Shown here: positions 40,320 to 44,506 of the stretch, in pieces
Position numbering within the stretch: position 1 is the stretch's first letter
Layout of the letters: the number at the start of each line of letters is the position of its first letter
Assembly (NCBI GenBank): GCA_937138415.1
Contig: CAKZPA010000039.1
Location: 1 to 44,506, forward strand
Direction of reading: 5' to 3'
DNA from: an uncultured Nitrospiraceae bacterium
GTDB taxonomy: Bacteria > Nitrospirota > Thermodesulfovibrionia > Thermodesulfovibrionales > SM23-35
DNA length: 44,506 nucleotides
Notes under the pieces: model-generated
What the model was told of the DNA's origin: nothing
Seen by the model: the letters and a program-made list of their open reading frames with translations, nothing else
Database searches by the model: none
Made by a program: the position numbers and the translations under genes

Positions 40320-41549
40320 CTACTTTTTTTGGATATTCGGTCCTCCGCCTTTGACGAAAAAGAGGATCATCAATCCAATGAGAAAGAAACCTGCCACTGA
40401 TAAAATGGCAGGCCGCTGGTTTTGAAAGGTCGACGACACATATCCGAAAACGATCGGGCCGATGATGGCCGACGATTTCCCGACCAGTGAATAGATCCCA
40501 AAGTACTCGGCCTCTTTTCCCGCGGGAACAAATTGGCTATAGAACGCCCGTGATGCCGCCTGCACCGTACCGAGTCCGAGCCCAGCGAAGGTCGCGATGA
40601 ACCAGAAATGGTGTTTCGAATAGACGAAAAAGGCCGCCACGGCAACGGACGTCCACAATGCGAGCGAGAGCATCACGACCTTTTTCGGCCCCCAGGAGTC
40701 TATCGGCTTCGCCATAACGAGAGACCCGGCGAGCGCAGTTGCCTGGACCGCAAGGTAAAGGAAGATCAGCTCACGCGGTTGGAATCCGAGCGTCGTCGCC
40801 GCAAAGATGCTCGAGAAGACGATGACCGTACTGACGCCATCCTCGTAAATGAGGTAGGAAATCAAGAATTTTCCCGGTTCTCTCCTCCGGACTATTTCAC
40901 GAAGCGCCCCGAGAGCTTGCCGGAATCCTTTCAGCGCGCAGCGGAGCAGTGGTTCCCTCTCTCCAGCGTCACCCGGCAAAAAGAGAAATGCGGGAATCGA
41001 ACAGATCGAAAAAAAGACCGCGACCATCGTCCACGTCCACGCGCCATGTCCTCTCTGGATCAGAGCAAGTGCGAGCATGAGTGAAGCGATCGACCCGGCG
41101 TAGCCGACCATATAGCCCCACGCGGAAACCCTCCCCTGATATTCGCTCGGCGCGATCCTCGGGAGAAAAGCATTGTAAAAGACGAGCCCTCCTTCCATTC
41201 CGAGGTTCGCCAACACGATTAGCAGAAACCCCTCCACGACCATTCCTCTTTCGAGAACCGAAAGGCTCTGAATGGCGAGAACGCTGAGCGCAGTGTAAAG
41301 AAACAAGAACCTCTTTCTGAGTCCACCGATGTCGGCGATCCCGCCGAGGAAAGGGGAACTCACCGCCACGATCGCCATGCTCAGCGATATCGCGCGCCCC
41401 CACCAAACATCTCCAAGCCCCGCTTCATTTCCGACGATGACGTTCGTGTAGTAGACGGGGAAAATAACTGCTGCGATGACCGCTGAATAACTTGAATTCG
41501 CGAAATCGAAGAGCGTCCAGCTTATGATCTGTTTTTTGTTCAAACCCAT
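40320..41549 (-). CDS. MFS transporter, Atg22/UMF1 family
   Basis: This 409-residue, ~12-segment membrane protein begins MGLNKKQIISWTLFDFANSS. The segment SWTLFDFANSSYSAVIAAVIFPVYY and GLGTVQAASRAFYSQFVPAG (conserved A.SR..) mark the Atg22/UMF1 family. Bacterial members are named for similarity to vacuolar amino-acid effluxers, and their substrates are generally untested. Other blocks are LAGSLVMAKPIDSWGPKKVV and SSFFLGGIADIGGLRKR-like SPFLGGIADIGGLRKR (an MFS loop 2-3 motif). It lies 74 nt from ksgA on the same strand. The exact start is supported by family alignment, but no good Shine-Dalgarno sequence is seen. Confidence 0.88.
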   Translation of the reverse strand: MGLNKKQIISWTLFDFANSSYSAVIAAVIFPVYYTNVIVGNEAGLGDVWWGRAISLSMAIVAVSSPFLGGIADIGGLRKRFLFLYTALSVLAIQSLSVLERGMVVEGFLLIVLANLGMEGGLVFYNAFLPRIAPSEYQGRVSAWGYMVGYAGSIASLMLALALIQRGHGAWTWTMVAVFFSICSIPAFLFLPGDAGEREPLLRCALKGFRQALGALREIVRRREPGKFLISYLIYEDGVSTVIVFSSIFAATTLGFQPRELIFLYLAVQATALAGSLVMAKPIDSWGPKKVVMLSLALWTSVAVAAFFVYSKHHFWFIATFAGLGLGTVQAASRAFYSQFVPAGKEAEYFGIYSLVGKSSAIIGPIVFGYVSSTFQNQRPAILSVAGFFLIGLMILFFVKGGGPNIQKK

Positions 41550-41809
41550 CGGCTGATAAATGTATATGCTACACCATTGCTATACGAAATATTGCAACAT
41601 ATGGCTGGATGTCGAAGAACCACCATGACTTCTCCTTGTAACGTTTCTCCATGCTCGCCTTCATGATGAGGCTTATGAGCCTGAACGTGAGTCCACCCGT
41701 CGAAGAACAAGGTTTGCCATATGAAAAAATACAATTACGGAGAGCAGGCGGCACAATCATCCCCCTATGTCGAGTTGTAGCTCACTTCCCTCACCCTTCT
41801 GGTTGCATG
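41550..41809. other. Intergenic region, no supported gene
   Basis: Short minus-strand readings of ~63 codons (41540-41760) overlap each other in two frames and have no recognisable domain. I see no RNA gene here. The tRNA-Val promoter begins at 41810. Confidence 0.4.
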
Positions 41810-41840
41810 TTGACACCGATCGGGGGAAAAGTGTTATTTT
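41810..41840 (+). promoter_or_regulatory. Promoter of tRNA-Val
   Basis: A perfect -35 TTGACA (41810-41815) is followed by TATTTT (41835-41840, 19-nt spacer). Transcription would start close to the 5' end of the tRNA at 41853. Confidence 0.55.
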
Positions 41841-41852
41841 ATATGCGATTGT

Positions 41853-41927
41853 GGGCGATTAGCTCAGCGGGAGAGCGCTTCCTTCACACGGAAGAGGTCG
41901 CTGGTTCGAAACCAGCATCGCCTACCA
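41853..41927 (+). tRNA. tRNA-Val (CAC)
   Basis: A 75-nt cloverleaf: acceptor GGGCGAT/ATCGCCT (terminal G-U pair), D-arm GCTCAGCGGGAGAGC, anticodon arm CTTCC-TTCACAC-GGAAG with anticodon CAC, T-arm GCTGGTTCGAAACCAGC, discriminator A and an encoded CCA. Confidence 0.96.
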
Positions 41928-42042
41928 TTCACATTCTCGGTGTCTTTTCTCGTTGGGAACATCCCTCTTGACATCCCTCCTTTTTACGCGAAGAATATGA
42001 CAACTGTGGTGCTTGATCGGCAGTCATAGGGCAATTTCAATA

Positions 42043-43392
42043 ATGAACAAGACGATCATTCTCCGCACCTTCCTGGTCATCCTCATTCTCATCCGCTGTC
42101 TCTTGCCGTCGGCAGAAGCCAGCCTATCAGACAGAGTTTTCGAAGCGACGCTCGCTAATGGGATGAAGGTAATCATCCTCGAAGACCACAGCGCACCCAC
42201 AACGACATTCCAGCTCTGGTACCGCGTCGGCTCGCAGGACGAGGCATGGGGGAAAACCGGACTTTCCCACATGATGGAGCACATGATGTACAAGGGGACG
42301 GGGGAAATAGGTCCCGAGGAGTATTCCCGTATCATTCAAAAAAACGGCGGAGATGACAATGCCTTTACGACACAAGACTATACATCGTTCTTCGTCAATA
42401 TCAGCGCCGACCGTCTTCGAATTCCGATCGATCTCGAATCCGACAGGATGCGCAATCTGACGCTCCGGGAGGAAGATTTCAAAGTCGAGCGCAACGTCAT
42501 CCTGGAAGAGCGGAGGCTGTCGACCGAAGACGATCCTCAAGAGTATCTCTACGAACAGCTTCAGGCGATCGCTTTCCTGACTTCTTCATACCGTTGGCCA
42601 ATCATCGGCTGGCAGCACGACATCGAACAGCTAACTCTCGATGACGTGAAGATGCATCATCGCCTGTACTACCACCCCGGGAATGCATTCCTCATCCTTG
42701 CCGGCGATTTGGAGAAGGACGAGCTCCTGAAGGAGATCGAGAAGGGATTCGGAACTATCCCAAAGGGAGAAAATCCGTTGCCTGGCAAAAACAGGGAAAT
42801 CCCGCAAAATGGCGAGCGAAGGATAATCGTGAAGAGAGAAGCCTCACTGCCTTGGCTCCTCATTGGATATCACGTGCCGAATTACCCCGATCAGGACAGC
42901 GTCGTCCTCGAGGTGATCGCGACGCTCCTGTCGCACGGCAAAAGCTCTCGTTTCTACAGGAGTCTCGTCCTGGAAAAGAAACTCGCCCTCGATGTGGAAG
43001 CCGACCATTCCCTCCTCTCAAGAGACCCTCACCTTTTTTTTATATCTGCCACAGCGACACCCGGGAGCGACGTCCGAACACTTGAACAGGCTATACACGG
43101 CGAGATTGCGTTACTCCAAAGCGAAACTATGGGAGACCGCGAACTCGAGAAAGCGAAGAACCAGATTGCTGCAGACTTTTTATTCGCCCAGGATTCGATA
43201 TTCGGCCAAGCAATGCTTCTCGGGCAGTTCGAAATCGTTACGGGATGGCGGGAGATCGATGCGTATCTTCCATCCGTGCAGAAAGTGACGCCGGAAGACA
43301 TCCGGCGCGTCGCGAAGAAATACCTCACTGAAGTCAACAGAACGGTGGGCATACTGCTGCCCCTCCCGAAGCAAGAGAACGACAATGATTGA
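42043..43392 (+). CDS. M16-family zinc metallopeptidase, secreted
   Basis: This ~449-residue protein (start chosen at ATG 42043 so that a signal peptide begins the protein: MNKTIILRTFLVILILIRCL then LPSAEAS) is an M16 (pitrilysin/PqqL-like) peptidase. The inverted zinc motif is HxxEH in GLSHMMEHMMYKGTGEIGPE. The third ligand is Glu in VILEERRLSTED, and NAFTTQDYTSFF precedes it. The C-terminal M16 domain (DSVVLEVIATLLSHGKSSRF, LYRSLV-like FYRSLVLEKKL) is included. Many bacteria encode two M16 genes, one catalytic and one inactive. Only the catalytic type is here; the next gene is unrelated. No good Shine-Dalgarno sequence precedes it. A start at 42013 is also open. Confidence 0.88.
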   Translation: MNKTIILRTFLVILILIRCLLPSAEASLSDRVFEATLANGMKVIILEDHSAPTTTFQLWYRVGSQDEAWGKTGLSHMMEHMMYKGTGEIGPEEYSRIIQKNGGDDNAFTTQDYTSFFVNISADRLRIPIDLESDRMRNLTLREEDFKVERNVILEERRLSTEDDPQEYLYEQLQAIAFLTSSYRWPIIGWQHDIEQLTLDDVKMHHRLYYHPGNAFLILAGDLEKDELLKEIEKGFGTIPKGENPLPGKNREIPQNGERRIIVKREASLPWLLIGYHVPNYPDQDSVVLEVIATLLSHGKSSRFYRSLVLEKKLALDVEADHSLLSRDPHLFFISATATPGSDVRTLEQAIHGEIALLQSETMGDRELEKAKNQIAADFLFAQDSIFGQAMLLGQFEIVTGWREIDAYLPSVQKVTPEDIRRVAKKYLTEVNRTVGILLPLPKQENDND

Positions 43393-43416
43393 CCCCAAAT
43401 AATTATAGCTATTCAA

Positions 43417-43445
43417 TTGACAATTGCATTCTTTTTTGATAAGTT
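43417..43445 (+). promoter_or_regulatory. Sigma-70 promoter before the PQQ-repeat lipoprotein
   Basis: TTGACA (43417-43422), a 17-nt spacer and TAAGTT (43440-43445) give a likely start near 43452, with a leader of ~78 nt before the ATG at 43530. Confidence 0.5.
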
Positions 43446-43529
43446 TGAGACAGCTCGCGAAAAGGGGATCCGTCCGCACTTTTAAAATATCCGAACAACG
43501 GTGATGCAACGCACCAAAGAGGAGGGAAT

Positions 43530-44506
43530 ATGAAACGCTGCGTATCGCTTTTTAGCCTGATAGGATTATGTTGTATTCTGGCACTCAGTGTAGCGTCGTG
43601 CGGTGGCGGAGGGGGAGCGGGCGCATTCACCGGCGGCCCGCCCCCAGATCCCACCAAACCCGCCCAAACTCTGGATACGTGGACCGATGCTTCAACGGAT
43701 TCGAGGGTCCCTGTGAGCGATCTCCTCATGGCTAAGATAGCCACGACTTCCGTCAATGCGGGCGCACTCTTGACTTCTACGAGAGTCGAAGTCAGCGGCA
43801 CACTCACAAATGTTTCCGACATCAAAGTATGGTGGAACACCTCGGATAACTTCGCGACAGCGGTATTGGCCGGATCGCAAGACAAACCGGTCATAGGCAA
43901 GGCATACGACGTAGCGCTCAGCGACGCAGGGAAAAATTCCGGTTTCCTCTACTATTCGATATCACTACCACTCGGGCAACGCGGCAACTATCAATTGAAA
44001 GTTCACAGCGTAACAGGAGCCACCGCTGATAATATTCCGCTACCGAAAACAACTGCACTAAGAAACATTATCATCGATGGATCGATGTTGTGGGATTTTA
44101 AAACCGGCGGAGCAGTTACCTCTTCCGCCGCCATTGGAGCGGACGGTACTATTTATGTCGGCTCGGATGATGGGTACCTCTATGCCATTCAACCTGATGG
44201 CCTGTTCAAGTGGAAATACGGAACAGGTGGAGCCATAAAGTCATCACCAGCAGTGGGAACGGACGGGACCATCTACGTAGGATCACTGGACCGTCAGCTC
44301 TATGCTCTCTATCCTAATGGAACTTTGAAGTGGGTTTATCCTACACGTGGTCCGCTCTATTCCTCGCCGGCTATAGGCTCCGACGAGACGGTCTATATCG
44401 GCGGGACCGATGCTGATCGTTCAGACACGGGATATGTGCATGCCGTAAACTCGGCTAATGGCCGCGCAAAGTGGATCTTCGAGACAGTCGGCTGGGTTCA
44501 ATCGTC
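43530..44506 (+). CDS. PQQ-like beta-propeller lipoprotein, 5' part (runs off right edge)
   Basis: The reading frame is open from ATG 43530 (GGAGG 4 nt upstream) to the window end, at least 325 residues. It begins MKRCVSLFSLIGLCCILALS then VASC, a lipoprotein signal with lipid Cys 24, followed by a glycine-rich linker. Residues ~60-165 form an all-beta domain (VEVSGTLTNVSDIKVWWNTS). From about residue 185, ~40-residue PQQ-like repeats appear: LWDFKTGGAVTSSAAIGADG, TIYVGSDDGYLYAIQPDG, WKYGTGGAIKSSPAVGTDGT and KWVYPTRGPLYSSPAIGSDE. These form beta-propeller blades ending in 'TIYVGSxDxxLYA'. BamB-like or pyrrolo-quinoline repeat proteins at the cell surface are relatives. The C-terminus, and so blade number and function, are not seen. 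Confidence 0.88.
   Translation, partial: MKRCVSLFSLIGLCCILALSVASCGGGGGAGAFTGGPPPDPTKPAQTLDTWTDASTDSRVPVSDLLMAKIATTSVNAGALLTSTRVEVSGTLTNVSDIKVWWNTSDNFATAVLAGSQDKPVIGKAYDVALSDAGKNSGFLYYSISLPLGQRGNYQLKVHSVTGATADNIPLPKTTALRNIIIDGSMLWDFKTGGAVTSSAAIGADGTIYVGSDDGYLYAIQPDGLFKWKYGTGGAIKSSPAVGTDGTIYVGSLDRQLYALYPNGTLKWVYPTRGPLYSSPAIGSDETVYIGGTDADRSDTGYVHAVNSANGRAKWIFETVGWVQS

Noticed and set aside
41540-41760. Two overlapping minus-strand frames between the MFS gene and tRNA-Val
   Set aside because: Short, unrecognised and without ribosome-binding sites.

Overview
The window comes from a Gram-negative (diderm) bacterium of moderately high G+C. It carries a full tolQRAB-pal-cpoB envelope operon, several lipoprotein signals, an outer-membrane barrel and a rhamnose/fucose nucleotide-sugar operon. 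The 5' end of a 16S rRNA gene lies at the left edge. The gene set would suit a Nitrospirota-, deltaproteobacteria- or candidate-phylum-like lineage, but I cannot place it firmly from sequence alone. Most genes are ordinary core functions. The accessory DNA is concentrated in the first 5 kb.

Region 1 (1-4980): the 16S gene runs off the left edge on the minus strand, with a clear promoter and a boxA. Its first variable helix is greatly enlarged. Behind it lies about 4 kb of decayed accessory DNA: a methyltransferase broken twice, the C-terminal half of an ADP-ribosylglycohydrolase gene, an ImmA/IrrE-type peptidase fragment, a frameshifted DUF2924 gene and an intact Phd/VapC toxin-antitoxin pair. 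A GIY-YIG nuclease gene closes the block, next to tRNA-Asn. The block is bounded by a 45/46-nt direct repeat made of the tRNA-Asn 3' end, trailer and terminator. Two further tRNA-Asn-derived relics carry 17-nt palindromes in place of tRNA arms.

Region 2 (4974-12127): leuD-leuB (no leuC seen), an RNA 3'-phosphate cyclase, an Smr-ybgC pair, and a probable peptidoglycan-recycling cluster of an AmpG-like permease, a DUF1460 amidase-like protein and a NagA-like deacetylase.

Region 3 (12223-20706): an eight-gene operon, rmlA-rmlC-rmlD-rmlB-pmm-manC-gmd-fcl, making dTDP-L-rhamnose and GDP-L-fucose. rmlC has a one-base frameshift in an A5 run. No glycosyltransferase is present.

Region 4 (20881-28756): a B12-type radical SAM gene overlapping an AcsE-like pterin-binding methyltransferase gene, then uvrB and an endonuclease III-like glycosylase. 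On the plus strand follow a long class II aldolase, a secreted cyclophilin, a ChaN lipoprotein and tRNA-Pro.

Region 5 (28757-37468): small secreted and membrane proteins of unknown role, including a Flp-pilin-like microprotein and a barrel protein preceded by a possible leader peptide. Then come a TPR lipoprotein, the complete Tol-Pal operon on the minus strand, tRNA-Ser and a YtxH protein.

Region 6 (37556-44506): ftsH, ksgA, an Atg22/UMF1-type transporter, tRNA-Val, an M16 protease and the start of a PQQ-repeat lipoprotein that runs off the right edge.

A recurring feature is genes with no Shine-Dalgarno sequence whose start codon lies 5-6 nt behind a -10-like hexamer (rtcA, DUF1460, uvrB, the endonuclease III-like gene, the gene at 31221, ftsH). 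This predicts leaderless mRNAs.
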